Source: Bacteroidales bacterium Phil6
Lineage (GTDB): Bacteria > Bacteroidota > Bacteroidia > Bacteroidales > F082
Direction: 5' to 3'
Assembly (NCBI GenBank): GCA_002633315.1
Contig: NWBN01000001.1
Location: forward strand, 1-51,117
DNA: 51,117 bases
Shown in pieces: positions 18,060 through 28,000 of the stretch. The notes under the pieces are model-generated. The model searched no databases. It saw only the letters and a program-made list of their open reading frames with translations, and was not told the origin of the DNA. Position numbers and translations under genes: made by a program. Within the stretch, counting starts at the first letter, position 1. Each line of letters starts with the position of its first letter.

Positions 18060-18594
18060 ATTTTTTCCTTTCTTTTTTATATTAATGATAATAAGATTAT
18101 TGTTTTACAAGTTTCAATACAGATTTTCCCGAGACGGATTCAACACTCATGAAATAAATTCCGGAATTGAGAGTGCTCATGTTTATCCCGGTGTTGCCGT
18201 GATAAGATTGTCGGTAAACCATACAGCCTGTTACATCGTAAATTGTTATAATATCATTGTCATGCAGTCCATCTATGGATAAGACATCGGAAACGGGGTT
18301 GGGCCATATTAAAGTTGAGTTCGATGAAAACTCCGGCATGTCTGAAACTTCATCGAATAGAGCAGTGATAAGGTTGTTGCGAGTAACGAAATGCCTGTAG
18401 TCTGGATCACAGGAGATAGTGTCGCCGTCTTGGTTAATCCAGCACACGAACTGGAAGCCGTTGGAAGGGGAGGCATTAAGTTGTGCACGGTCGCCGAAGA
18501 GATAATAGCCTGAACCGTTTACGAAGCCTGCGTCTGCAGGTTCGGCAACAAGTTCGACTGAAAATTCAGAATACACCGACTCGCGGCTGCGGTA
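18059..18594. repeat. 536-bp direct repeat, copy B
   Basis: Second copy of the block at 13112-13647, offset exactly 4947 bp. Its left edge falls on the start codon of the protease gene, so the two copies bracket the whole protease gene and its hairpin. Confidence 0.92.
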
Positions 18595-19578
18595 TAATTT
18601 ATTAAAATATCCATCCTTATAGTATGCAAAAAGATATCCGTCTTCCGACATTGATAATCTTTCTTCTCCAATTAAATTTATACCTTGATTTATATTATCT
18701 AAAACATAATTGTCGGATGCCGTCGTTCTATAGATTTCCTCTCCATTCTTATGACAGGAGACATAGATTACATCGTTTCCATCGATTAATGAAGAGTAAG
18801 AAATTATATTATCAATTAAAATGTTCCATGTCAATCCGGAGTCGAGGGAGATAAAAATTCCATTATCTGTAGCAGCATAAACATCATTTTCCGAGTTTTT
18901 GGACAAGACAATATGATCGGTATCACTTAAACCTACGTGTTCCCATGAGATTCCGTGATCTGTAGAACGAAGAATACCAATATGATATAAATCTCCGTTA
19001 CTAATGGCAGCGAGAATCACACCGTTATCAAGTTCCAATAAACTTTCGACTTCTGCAAGCAGATAATTACTGAGATTATAAGTTTTTCTCCATATTCCAT
19101 TATCAAACCTGAAAATGCCATTGGAATTACCGACTATCAGAGAGCCATCGGATGCTTGAATTATTGATTTGGCAGTATTATAGTCGTTCAGATACATGTT
19201 TGTCCAACTTATGCCGTCCCATTTTTGAATAATGCTGCCATTATACCATGGATCACAACCGGCAATAAGGTCTCCGTTGTCAGTAAGGCATAATAAAGAA
19301 ATATAGCAGTGAATAGGTCCGATGGATTGCCAGGTTTTGCAAGTGTCGGTACTCATGACGACACCATGTTCCGTGCCGGCATAAACTGTATCAATTGTAC
19401 GAGCGACAGGGCTTTGATAATTTTCGCCTGAGGTTTCTATTTCTATCCAGAAATCATCGGCGGGATTGCTTTTTGTCAGGTTTTGAGCATAAGATATTGT
19501 ATAGTTAAAGAAGATCAGAACGAAAGTTATTGCTGATGATGCATGCATTTTGATTAAAGTAAAAAGTTTTCTTTTCAT
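18097..19578 (-). CDS. Secreted beta-propeller protein with type IX sorting domain (copy B)
   Basis: The chosen ATG at 19578 (MKRKLFTLIK) matches the start of copy A (MKRKYLNFLK); the frame is open 27 codons further up, but that would overlap the promoter. The 493-aa product has a signal peptide ending SYAQ, NLTKSNPADDFW, then a propeller with STDTCKTW, STDHGISW and SLDSGLTW turns that differs strongly from copy A. The divergent InlB B-repeat-type module and the sorting domain are the same as in copy A except for one residue. Constant ends with a variable middle suggest paralogues whose binding domains diverge while the export module is homogenised by recombination. A full promoter precedes it, so it probably heads the three-gene group. 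Confidence 0.88.
   Translation of the reverse strand: MKRKLFTLIKMHASSAITFVLIFFNYTISYAQNLTKSNPADDFWIEIETSGENYQSPVARTIDTVYAGTEHGVVMSTDTCKTWQSIGPIHCYISLLCLTDNGDLIAGCDPWYNGSIIQKWDGISWTNMYLNDYNTAKSIIQASDGSLIVGNSNGIFRFDNGIWRKTYNLSNYLLAEVESLLELDNGVILAAISNGDLYHIGILRSTDHGISWEHVGLSDTDHIVLSKNSENDVYAATDNGIFISLDSGLTWNILIDNIISYSSLIDGNDVIYVSCHKNGEEIYRTTASDNYVLDNINQGINLIGEERLSMSEDGYLFAYYKDGYFNKLYRSRESVYSEFSVELVAEPADAGFVNGSGYYLFGDRAQLNASPSNGFQFVCWINQDGDTISCDPDYRHFVTRNNLITALFDEVSDMPEFSSNSTLIWPNPVSDVLSIDGLHDNDIITIYDVTGCMVYRQSYHGNTGINMSTLNSGIYFMSVESVSGKSVLKLVKQ
19463..19540. repeat. 5' homology segment shared by the two propeller genes
   Basis: The first coding part of copy B closely resembles 14546-14625 of copy A, with an identical run of more than 30 bp over the signal-peptide end and NLTKSNP. 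Similarity stops after this and resumes only at the 3' block. Confidence 0.7.
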
Positions 19579-19607
19579 GGTTAGATATTTTTTTAATAAC
19601 ATTGCGA

Positions 19608-19638
19608 CAAATATAATATAAAATTTGCAAAAAACAAA
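19608..19638 (-). promoter_or_regulatory. Bacteroidota-type promoter of propeller gene B
   Basis: On the minus strand, TTTG (19638-19635) is separated by 19 bp from TATATTTG (19615-19608). This matches the consensus TTTG-N19-21-TAnnTTTG in both boxes and spacing. It lies 30 bp ahead of the ATG at 19578. Confidence 0.65.
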
Positions 19639-19820
19639 TTTTTTAGAGAATATTTTCAATAATTTAAAATAAAATTTGCAATAAAGTTTTGCATATCGGT
19701 TTTGAAATCAAGCAAAATCTTGTATATATATTGCACAAATAGGAATAAACATGAATAATTATGGAGGCATTTATAAAAACGTCACCATAATTATAATCAT
19801 CAACTAAGTTTCAAACGATA

Positions 19821-21620
19821 TTATCTGCGTTTTTTCTTGTTTCTGTTGTTTTTGTCGTGTTCGGGGCGATAGCTTTTGTCGCCGTATTTGTCACGGTTTT
19901 TTCTTTCAGGACGGTCGTCGTCGAAGTTGCGGTTGCGTCGTTTGGAGCGACTCTCGCCACCCTCTTTTTTCTTGTTGCGTTTTTTAGCTTTAGGTTCTCC
20001 TGTCGTTATCTCAACTCTTATGCCTTCGCGGTTTTTGCGTTTGTCGGCAAAGCAGTCCACAATATATTGAGCCTCATCCTCATCGACAGCGACAAAGGAG
20101 AAGTTGTCTAACATCTCGATGCGACCGATGCGTATTTTGTTGGTGTTGGTGACATCGTTGATTTTGCCTATTATGCTGTTAGGTTTTATCTTGTCTTTTT
20201 TGCCGAGGCCGAAGAACAGTCTCACGAGTCCGCTGTCGTCGTATTCGTTTTTGTCCTTTTTGTCTTTTTTGTCTTTTTTCTTCTCTTTGGATTCCTCGAC
20301 GTTAAGGTCTTTGGCATCTTTGTAATAGTCGAGAAAACGGTTGAAGTTGAGAGCCACCACTCTTGTAATCAATTCTTCTCTTGAGAGCCAGTCGAGTTTT
20401 CTGAATACTATGGGCAGATAGTCTTCTATATCGTCGCGCATGATGTCCACTTTCTCCAATCTGTCGATATGGTTGAACAGTTGTTTCTCACAAACCTGTT
20501 TGGCAGTAGGCAGCAGGGCTTTTTCTATTGTCTGACCGAGTTGTTTTTCAATAGCTTTTATTTTATGTTTCTCTTTGGTATGAATGAGACTGATGCAGAT
20601 ACCTGTCTTGTCGGCACGTCCGGTACGACCGCTACGGTGGATGTAGGTATCAGTATCGTCCGGCAAGTTGTAGTTGATGATATGGGTGAGGTTGTTGACA
20701 TCGAGACCTCTTGCTGCCACGTCGGTGGCAACGAGTATCTGAAGATAACGTTGACGGAAATGGTTCATCACCATGTCGCGTTGAGCCTGAGAGAGGTCGC
20801 CGTGCAGCGAGGCGGCGTTGTATCCGTCGTGTATGAGGTTGTCGGCGACTTCCTGTGTCTCTATCTTGGTACGGCAGAACACTATCCCGTAAATTGAAGG
20901 GTAGTAGTCTATCAGACGTTTCAGGGCAAGGTATCTGTCGCTTGCCTTGATGAGATAATAGTTATGCCGCACGTTGGCAGTGCCGGAGTTGCGCTGACCT
21001 ATCGATATTCTTACAGGGTCTTTCATGTAATGGTTGAGTATCTTTTCCACTTCCACAGGCATGGTGGCGGAGAAGAGTAAGATGTTCTTTTGTTCCGGCA
21101 TATATTCCAAAATGGCATCCACATCTTCCTGGAAGCCCATGTCGAGCATCTCGTCTGCCTCATCGAGTACCATCCACTGCACCTCGCTGAAGTCTATCCT
21201 GTCGCGTCTTATCATGTCCTGCAGACGTCCCGGCGTCGCCACAATGATTTGGGGCTTCTTGGCAAGGTCTTTGAATTGTGCTTCTATGCTCGCACCTCCA
21301 TAAACAGGAACTACCATTATTTCCGGTATATATTTGGCATAGTTCTTAAGATCTTTCGTTATCTGAAGACATAATTCCCGTGTAGGACATAATACCAATG
21401 CCTGGACGCTGCGTCTCTTGGGGTCTATGTTTTGCAATAATGGCAGACCGAAAGCTGCAGTTTTTCCGGTACCTGTCTGTGCCAATCCGACAAGGTCAGT
21501 GCGTTTGGACAATAATACCGGCAATGTTTCTCTTTGTATAGGCATGGGTTCCGTGAAACCAAGCTCTTCAATGGCCCGGAGTAATGACGGATTCAAATTA
21601 AAATCTTGAAATTGAGACAT
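19821..21620 (-). CDS. deaD: DEAD-box ATP-dependent RNA helicase
   Basis: A 599-aa helicase with the complete motif set: Q-motif (F7 to Q29), AQTGTGKT (47-54), PTRE (79-82), TPGR (129-132), DEAD (153-156), SAT (184-186), ARGLD (303-307) and HRSGRTGR (328-335). After the core comes a helical region, a DbpA/CsdA-type RNA-binding domain (about 475-545: NKIRIGRIEMLDNFSFVAVDE), and a long Lys/Arg-rich tail. This CsdA/DeaD-like layout points to a role in ribosome assembly and RNA unwinding, often in the cold. It is monocistronic with its own -7 box. Lysine stretches and the tail are typical of Bacteroidota homologues. Confidence 0.94.
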   Translation of the reverse strand: MSQFQDFNLNPSLLRAIEELGFTEPMPIQRETLPVLLSKRTDLVGLAQTGTGKTAAFGLPLLQNIDPKRRSVQALVLCPTRELCLQITKDLKNYAKYIPEIMVVPVYGGASIEAQFKDLAKKPQIIVATPGRLQDMIRRDRIDFSEVQWMVLDEADEMLDMGFQEDVDAILEYMPEQKNILLFSATMPVEVEKILNHYMKDPVRISIGQRNSGTANVRHNYYLIKASDRYLALKRLIDYYPSIYGIVFCRTKIETQEVADNLIHDGYNAASLHGDLSQAQRDMVMNHFRQRYLQILVATDVAARGLDVNNLTHIINYNLPDDTDTYIHRSGRTGRADKTGICISLIHTKEKHKIKAIEKQLGQTIEKALLPTAKQVCEKQLFNHIDRLEKVDIMRDDIEDYLPIVFRKLDWLSREELITRVVALNFNRFLDYYKDAKDLNVEESKEKKKDKKDKKDKNEYDDSGLVRLFFGLGKKDKIKPNSIIGKINDVTNTNKIRIGRIEMLDNFSFVAVDEDEAQYIVDCFADKRKNREGIRVEITTGEPKAKKRNKKKEGGESRSKRRNRNFDDDRPERKNRDKYGDKSYRPEHDKNNRNKKKRR

Positions 21621-21642
21621 AGATACTCTTGTATTGTGGGTG

Positions 21643-21650
21643 CAAAGATA
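21643..21650 (-). promoter_or_regulatory. Probable -7 box of the helicase gene
   Basis: The minus strand reads TATCTTTG, a perfect TAnnTTTG match, 23 bp before the helicase ATG. Confidence 0.45.
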
Positions 21651-21984
21651 TAATATTTTACAATAAGATCGACATTTGTTGCGTAGTTTAATTGCAATAA
21701 TCCGACATGTCGAGATTTTATAATTTGAAAAATATGAATATTTTTATCATTAATATATGTTTTTTAAATATTTTTATGATTTATTTAGCATGATTACACA
21801 AATTTTCCTTGTATATTGTTCTGATAATAAATGTTTTAATAAATTCAACTTTTTGTGGAACCGATGAATTTTCCATGTATATGGAAAAGTTCCTTGTTAT
21901 CAAGGAAAGCATTTCAAATACAACAGGATGTTTTAAAGTTTGCAGTATCAAACTTTCAAAAGCAACTTTTTGAGTCTTATAAAA

Positions 21985-21992
21985 TAACTTTG
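21985..21992 (+). promoter_or_regulatory. Probable -7 box of the dehydrogenase gene
   Basis: TAACTTTG, 45 bp before the ATG at 22038. A second match, TATTTTTG at 22019-22026, is only 11 bp from the ATG and less likely. Confidence 0.4.
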
Positions 21993-22037
21993 CATCTGTT
22001 TTTTAACAGGCTTTTTATTATTTTTGCAAAAAAAATT

Positions 22038-22991
22038 ATGGATAAGATATTGTTTATAGATACTGCACATCCTTATCTTTCTGAGCGTTTGACAGAACTT
22101 GGATTTCAGTGTGATTATTTTGACGGATACAAACTTGCCGATTATCAGAAGATTGCCGACCAATATGTAGGTTTTGTCATTCGCAGCAAGATACATCTTG
22201 ATGACAAGATATTGCCTTTGGCAAAAAAGTTGAAATTCGTTGCCCGTGTTGGCGCCGGCATGGAAAATATCGACATGAAATTGTGTGATGAGTTGGGTAT
22301 CAAATGTTTGAATGCACCTGAAGGTAACAGAGACGCTGTCGGAGAACATGCCATCGCCATGTTGCTCTCGCTTTTCGACCGCATCATAATAGTGGATGAT
22401 GAGGTACGCCGCGGTATCTGGCTTCGTGCCGAGAACAGAGGTGTAGAGATAAAGGGAAAAACAGTGGGCATAATAGGTTACGGAAACAATGGCTCTAAAT
22501 TTGCCGGGAAATTGTCCGGCTTCGAATGTAGAATACTTGCATACGACAAATACAAGACCGGCTTTGGCAATGATTATGTCGAGGAAAGCGATATGGATAC
22601 CATCTTCCGTGAGGCTGACATTATCAGTTTTCATGTGCCTCTTACGGAAGAGACGAGATATCTCGTCAACAGAGAATATATAGCACGTTTTCAGAAACCT
22701 ATTTACCTTATTAATGTGGCAAGAGGTCCTGTGGTGCAGACAGATGCACTCGTAGAGGCATTGGAGAATGGCAAGATTCTCGGAGCATGCTTGGATGTCC
22801 TTGAATATGAGAAGTTTTCTTTTGAAGACATACAGGCAGACACCTTGCCGCCTTCTTATCGTAAACTTATCAATATGCGCAATGTGGTGTTAAGTCCGCA
22901 TATAGCCGGATGGACGCACGAGTCCAATATCCGCATGGCGATGGTGCTGATAGACAAGATTTGTGCGTTGTTCAATATAAAAAATGAATAA
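22038..22991 (+). CDS. D-isomer 2-hydroxyacid dehydrogenase (SerA-like)
   Basis: The start MDKILFIDTAHPYL at 22038 gives 317 aa, normal for the family; the 61 upstream codons are not conserved in style and overlap the promoter. The Rossmann NAD motif is GYGNNG (147-152). The catalytic residues are Arg229 (INVARGP), a Glu at about 256-258 (LDVLEYEKF) and His288 (LSPHIAGWT). Members reduce 2-ketoacids or oxidise 3-phosphoglycerate in serine synthesis; short forms without ACT domains such as this one cannot be assigned a substrate by sequence alone. The gene is convergent with the phosphofructokinase gene and separated from it by a terminator. Confidence 0.9.
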   Translation: MDKILFIDTAHPYLSERLTELGFQCDYFDGYKLADYQKIADQYVGFVIRSKIHLDDKILPLAKKLKFVARVGAGMENIDMKLCDELGIKCLNAPEGNRDAVGEHAIAMLLSLFDRIIIVDDEVRRGIWLRAENRGVEIKGKTVGIIGYGNNGSKFAGKLSGFECRILAYDKYKTGFGNDYVEESDMDTIFREADIISFHVPLTEETRYLVNREYIARFQKPIYLINVARGPVVQTDALVEALENGKILGACLDVLEYEKFSFEDIQADTLPPSYRKLINMRNVVLSPHIAGWTHESNIRMAMVLIDKICALFNIKNE

Positions 22992-23054
22992 TATCAACTG
23001 TTGACTGTTTTATAGTATCTTGTATAATAAAAGATATGGTGTCTCATATAAATA

Positions 23055-23087
23055 AAAAACGGGATGTGCAAGTAGCATCCCGTTTTT
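23055..23087. terminator. Bidirectional intrinsic terminator
   Basis: AAAAACGGGATG (23055-23066), a 9-nt loop and CATCCCGTTTTT (23076-23087). The perfect 12-bp stem has A/T runs at both sides, so it can stop transcription from the dehydrogenase (plus) and from the phosphofructokinase (minus). Confidence 0.9.
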
Positions 23088-23117
23088 ATCTGTTTAATAA
23101 CTGTTAAATGTATAGTT

Positions 23118-24335
23118 TTACCAATTCAATATTTTGAAGAAGTCATAGTCTTCCGGATTAGGGACAAATTTTTTGGCTGCTTCATAGTCGTTTGGCGTGA
23201 TATATTGCAGGCAATGGTTGAAGATGAGTTTGGCTTTTTCTCCATTCATGTTGACGAGACGAGGTTTCACCTTGCCGTTTTCATCTTCCACATCTTTAAG
23301 GAAGAGCGGTTTCACCTCACCTATGGGGTCGGCAGTCACCATTGCGCCTGTCACGCCCTGGTCGAACAGTTTCTTTACGCCGAAACCGAGAATGCTGCAA
23401 TATAGCAAATCGAAAGCACAAGGGTCCACGCAACGTATTTCGTAACCTATCTCAACAGGGCGGCTTTTTATAGATAAACCTATCTGACGTAATCTTTGCT
23501 GAAGGAGCATGTTGAAAATATGTGCCTTGCTGACGTTGCCGAGTTCCGGATGTCCGTGCTCATCGTATGAGAAATTGACCCCGGAATTGTGTATCTCATC
23601 ATTAGACATGAAATGGAACACTCCTTCGCTGACAATAGCCACGCCGTAGTTGACGCCTATCATCTTGCGTTTTATCATAGCGCTGATGATAAGACGCAGG
23701 ATACGGTCGAATGTCACTTCGGTCTTGTTGAACATCTCCGGTATGATAATCATAGGATAATGACATGCGGCGCCCATTCCGAAAGCGAGATGTCCGGCTT
23801 CACGTCCCATGGCAGATACTACAAACCAGTTGCCGCTGGTACGTGCATCTTCATAAACAGTCTGTGAAATTTTTACTCCTGCCTCCTTGGCTGAATAATA
23901 TCCGAAAGTGGGTGAGCCTTCAGGAAGAGGCAAGTCATTGTCTATGGTCTTCGGGACATGTATGTTGCGTACTTCTATATTGTTGGAAGTCAAAAACTTG
24001 GATATACGATTTGCTGTCGATGCAGTATCGTCGCCTCCTATGGTGACAAGGAGTTTGACGTTGTTTTTGACAAAGAAGTCAACATTGAACTCCTCATTTT
24101 TCGGTTTATATCTGCTCATTTGAAGAGCAGAGCCTCCCATCTTCATGATTTGATCGGCATAAAGAAAGTCGATATCCACAATCTTGGGATTGGCTTTGAA
24201 AAGATTTTTGTAGCCTTCATGAAGACCGATAACTCTGTAATTGTCACTTAGAAAAGCCTTGGCGACAGTGCTGATGACGGTATTAATACCCGGTGCAGGA
24301 CCGCCTCCTGCAAGTATAACCACTGATGGTACCAT
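23118..24335 (-). CDS. pfp: 6-phosphofructokinase, probably pyrophosphate-dependent
   Basis: A 405-aa glycolytic enzyme phosphorylating fructose 6-phosphate. Motifs: GGGPAPG (10-16), GGDDT (100-104), PKTIDND (128-134) and MGREAGH (176-182). ATP-dependent enzymes normally have GGDGS; an Asp in place of that Gly is the established marker of pyrophosphate as phosphoryl donor. The longer size (ATP forms are about 320 aa) also fits. A pyrophosphate enzyme would be reversible and save ATP, which suits an anaerobic fermenter. It is transcribed alone, from a -7 box at 24371-24378. Confidence 0.88.
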   Translation of the reverse strand: MVPSVVILAGGGPAPGINTVISTVAKAFLSDNYRVIGLHEGYKNLFKANPKIVDIDFLYADQIMKMGGSALQMSRYKPKNEEFNVDFFVKNNVKLLVTIGGDDTASTANRISKFLTSNNIEVRNIHVPKTIDNDLPLPEGSPTFGYYSAKEAGVKISQTVYEDARTSGNWFVVSAMGREAGHLAFGMGAACHYPMIIIPEMFNKTEVTFDRILRLIISAMIKRKMIGVNYGVAIVSEGVFHFMSNDEIHNSGVNFSYDEHGHPELGNVSKAHIFNMLLQQRLRQIGLSIKSRPVEIGYEIRCVDPCAFDLLYCSILGFGVKKLFDQGVTGAMVTADPIGEVKPLFLKDVEDENGKVKPRLVNMNGEKAKLIFNHCLQYITPNDYEAAKKFVPNPEDYDFFKILNW

Positions 24336-24370
24336 AATTATTGTGTTTTAGTTATTCTCCAAACCTTGTG

Positions 24371-24378
24371 CAAAGGTA
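24371..24378 (-). promoter_or_regulatory. Probable -7 box of the phosphofructokinase gene
   Basis: The minus strand reads TACCTTTG, matching TAnnTTTG, 35 bp before the ATG. Confidence 0.4.
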
Positions 24379-24456
24379 TAAATTGTATTGATAGAAAATA
24401 CATTTTGCGGTAAATATTTTTAAAGAAATTAAAATTCTCGTATCTTATTTTTTTCA

Positions 24457-24464
24457 TATCTTTG
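24457..24464 (+). promoter_or_regulatory. Probable -7 box of the ruvA-sprA operon
   Basis: TATCTTTG followed by GC, a perfect consensus match, 40 bp before the ruvA ATG. Confidence 0.5.
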
Positions 24465-24504
24465 CAAACTGAACTTTGACATGCATTAAATTTAAGAAGA
24501 AATC

Positions 24505-25089
24505 ATGTATAGTTTCATTTCTGGTAATATAGTAGAAAAGAATCCTGCGTATGTAATCATTGATAATCATGGTATTGGATACATGATAAATATATCATTG
24601 AACACTTTTACCGCCATTGGCGAACAAGATAATGTAAAACTTTATGTGCATCTTGCCATACGCGAAGACGCTCATACGCTTTACGGTTTTTATACTGAAC
24701 AGGAGAAAGCTCTGTTTCTTCAACTGACTTCGGTGTCGGGTATTGGGTGCAACACGGCACGGCTTATATTGTCTTCCATGACTGTGAATGAAGCCATCTG
24801 TGCTATCTCAGGCAACGACGCTAAAGCGATACAACGTGTCAAAGGCATAGGTGCTAAGACAGCTCAGCGTATTGTTGTTGACTTGCATGACAAAGTAGAT
24901 AAACTGTCGTTGACTGATGATGAAAAATCACCTGTAACAAACAATACATTGAAAGAAGAATCGTTATCTGCATTAATGGTTTTAGGATTTAGTAGGGTAA
25001 ATATCGAAAAAACCTTGGATAAACTTATACAGAAAATGCAAAATCCTACGGTTGAGGACCTCATCAAAGAGGCTCTCCGTTTATTATGA
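24505..25089 (+). CDS. ruvA: Holliday junction branch migration protein RuvA
   Basis: A 194-aa protein of normal RuvA length. The N-terminal OB-fold starts MYSFISGNIVEKNPAYVIID and ends around YGFYTEQEKALF. Tandem helix-hairpin-helix motifs follow (TSVSGIGCNTARLILSSM and RVKGIGAKTAQRIVVDL), and a C-terminal three-helix domain (ALMVLGFSRVNIEKTLDKL) is the part that contacts RuvB. RuvA holds the four-way junction during homologous recombination while RuvB drives migration. The stop overlaps the sprA start by 4 bp (ATGA), coupling a repair gene to a secretion gene; I recall the same neighbour pair in other Bacteroidota. Confidence 0.96.
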   Translation: MYSFISGNIVEKNPAYVIIDNHGIGYMINISLNTFTAIGEQDNVKLYVHLAIREDAHTLYGFYTEQEKALFLQLTSVSGIGCNTARLILSSMTVNEAICAISGNDAKAIQRVKGIGAKTAQRIVVDLHDKVDKLSLTDDEKSPVTNNTLKEESLSALMVLGFSRVNIEKTLDKLIQKMQNPTVEDLIKEALRLL

Positions 25090-28000
25090 TTGATTTAAAC
25101 AGTATGACAAATAGAGAATTGAAAAGACATAGCCATTGTTTTATCTTATCATTGATAGGATGTTTTTTGTTGTTGGTTCAGAATATGTCGGCAGCGGAGT
25201 TTTTTGTCCCTGCCCCTCAACAGCCTGATACCATCAACTTAATTTATCCCATACCTCAAGATGATGGCAATCCGAATAATCAGAGCAGTTCCGGATTTTA
25301 TTTTAATGATCCGCCTAACATCACTCGTCAGATAGAATACGACCCTGTTACGGGACAATATATCTTTACCAACAAGATTGGCGATTTTACTTATCGTGAC
25401 CCATATACAATGAGTCAGGAGCAGTATTTCGAGTATTATCAAAAGAAAGCTCTTAAAGATTATTGGAAAGAACGTCGTGATGCTTCCATGGGCAATACCG
25501 ACGGAAATCAGCTTATTCCTACTATCTATGTGGGAGGAAAGGTGTTTGACAAGATTTTCGGCAGCAATACCATCGATATCAAACTGCAAGGCTCCGCTGA
25601 AGTCACATTCGGTCTTAAAAACCAGAGAAGAAGAGACCCTTCTCTTACTATTAGCCAACAACGCACTACGAATTTCGACTTCGATGAGAATATTCAGCTT
25701 AGCGCTTCTGCCAATATTGGCGAGAAAATACAGTTTAGATTGAATTACAATACTGAAACGCAATTTTCTTTCGAGAATAAATTTACTTTGAAGTATGAAG
25801 GCGATGAAGATGATATTTTGCAGCTTCTCGAAGCAGGTAACGTAAGTATGCCTTTAAGAAGTACACTCATTACCGGTACACAGTCTCTTTTCGGCTTCAA
25901 AACTAAATTGAAATTCGGAAAGACAACGGTGACGGCCATAGCTTCATATCAGGAGAGTGAGACACAGAATATCTCGGTGAGCGGTGGCGCCATGACAAAT
26001 GACTTTGAGTTCGAGTGTATTGATTATGAAGAAAACCGCCACTTCTTCCTTTCTCATTATTTCAGAGAGAATTATGAGGCTGCTCTGGCTTCTTTGCCGG
26101 TGGTGACGTCGGACATCAATATCACAAAACTGGAAGTATGGGTAACCAATACAAGCGCTACTTATGACGATAACCGTAATATCATAGCATTTACCGACTT
26201 GGGTGAAGGTGAAGCGGAATGGATCTATAATGATAAGAAGGTGAGACCATACAACACACCGGGTAAGCATTATCCTCATAATTCAGCCAACGACCTTGTC
26301 GCCAATATGGATACAGTACAGATAAGATCGTTGAATACTGTAACTTCCTACCTTACTACACAAGGTTTTACTTCTGGTAAAGACTTCGAGAAGATACAGA
26401 AAGCCCGTAAGTTGAATTCTTCTGAATATAGCTTTAATCCCAAACTGGGTTTTATCACACTTAATGTGGGACTTAATTCTAACCAGACAATAGCAGTAGC
26501 ATATCAATATACTATCATAGGACAGGATGGAGTGTTTCAGGTCGGTGAGTTCTCAGACCAAGGTATATCTGATCCTAAAATGCTTATTGCCAAAATGTTA
26601 AAGAGTACTACCGTGGATACCAAGATGCCCATGTGGGATCTTATGATGAAGAATGTTTATAATATCAAGGCATATCAGATAAGTCAATCCGATTTTGTGC
26701 TTAATATTTTGTATCTTGGTAATGACAATGGTGTGGCGACTGGCTATTTTGCCGATGCACCTGATGATATCAAGGGTTTGTCCCTCATTAATCTTATGGG
26801 TGTCGATAGACTTAACAATCAGCAGAATCCAATTGACGGCGGTGATGGTGTTTTCGACTTTATCAATGGAGCAACAACTACGGGAGGAACCGTCAATGCT
26901 CAGACAGGACGTATTTATTTCCCGGTGTTGGAGCCTTTCGGAAGCCATATCAGGGAGAAGATTTTCCCGAACAACCCCGCGCTGGCTGACAAATATGCCT
27001 TTGATTCATTATATACTTTGACAAAAACATCGGCAGAACAATATACCGATAAGAATAAATTCAGGATAGAAGGCTCATATACTTCTTCTTCTGGTAGCGA
27101 AATAAGTCTCAACGCTCTTAATGTGGAACCGGGTTCTGTCACAGTGACAGCAGGAGGTGTGCCGCTTACCGAGAATGTGGACTATACCGTGGACTATACT
27201 CTTGGACGTGTAACAATACTCAACGAGGCTTTGCTCAATTCAGGTACTGCTATCAATATCTCTATGGAAAACAATACTGCCATATCTACTTTGAAGAAGA
27301 CTTTCCTCGGAGCAAGAGTGGAACATGAAATAAATCCCAATTTCCTTATAGGAGGTACCATATTGCATCTCTCGGAACGTTCATATACCACAAAAGTAAA
27401 TTATAACGATGAACCGATATCTAATACGATATATGGTTTTGATATCAATTATCAGACTGATTCACAGTGGCTTACTGATGTGATAGACAAATTGCCTCTT
27501 GTTGAGACAAAGCAGAAATCGAGAATCTCGGTATATGGAGAGTTCGCCCGTTTCATTCAAGGTGTCAACAGAGAAAGAGGACATGAAAGCACCTCATATA
27601 TAGATGATTTTGAAGGTGCAAAATCTACGATAGACTTGCGACAGTGGAACCTGTGGCATCTGGCAAGTACTCCCCAGAATCAGTCTAACTTGTTCCCGGA
27701 ATCATCTGTCATTGGATTGGATAACGGTAAGAACAGAGCTAAACTTGCGTGGTATATTATCGACCAGTCGGTGTTTTATGACCGCTACAGTACGTTGTTG
27801 CCTTCCAATATTACCAATGATGAACTTTCAGATCACAGAGTGCGTCAGGTGCTTGAAACAGAATTGTTCCCTAACAGAGATATACAAGCGGGTACATCTA
27901 CTAATATGTCGGTTTTGAACCTTGCCTATTATCCTAAAGAACGTGGACCTTATAACTATGATACTGATAACATCAACGAAGATGGCAGTTTCTCCAATCC

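Larger units (their letters stand above)
21621..22037. other. Intergenic region between divergent genes
   Basis: This 417-bp AT-rich region lies between the helicase and the dehydrogenase. It holds the helicase -7 box (21643-21650) and the dehydrogenase -7 box (21985-21992). The dehydrogenase frame is open upstream to 21855, but that extension has no family resemblance. Confidence 0.5.

Noticed and set aside
21948..22634. A 228-codon minus-strand frame over the dehydrogenase gene
   Set aside because: Shadow of the dehydrogenase codons; no domain, no promoter, and the opposite strand has all catalytic residues.
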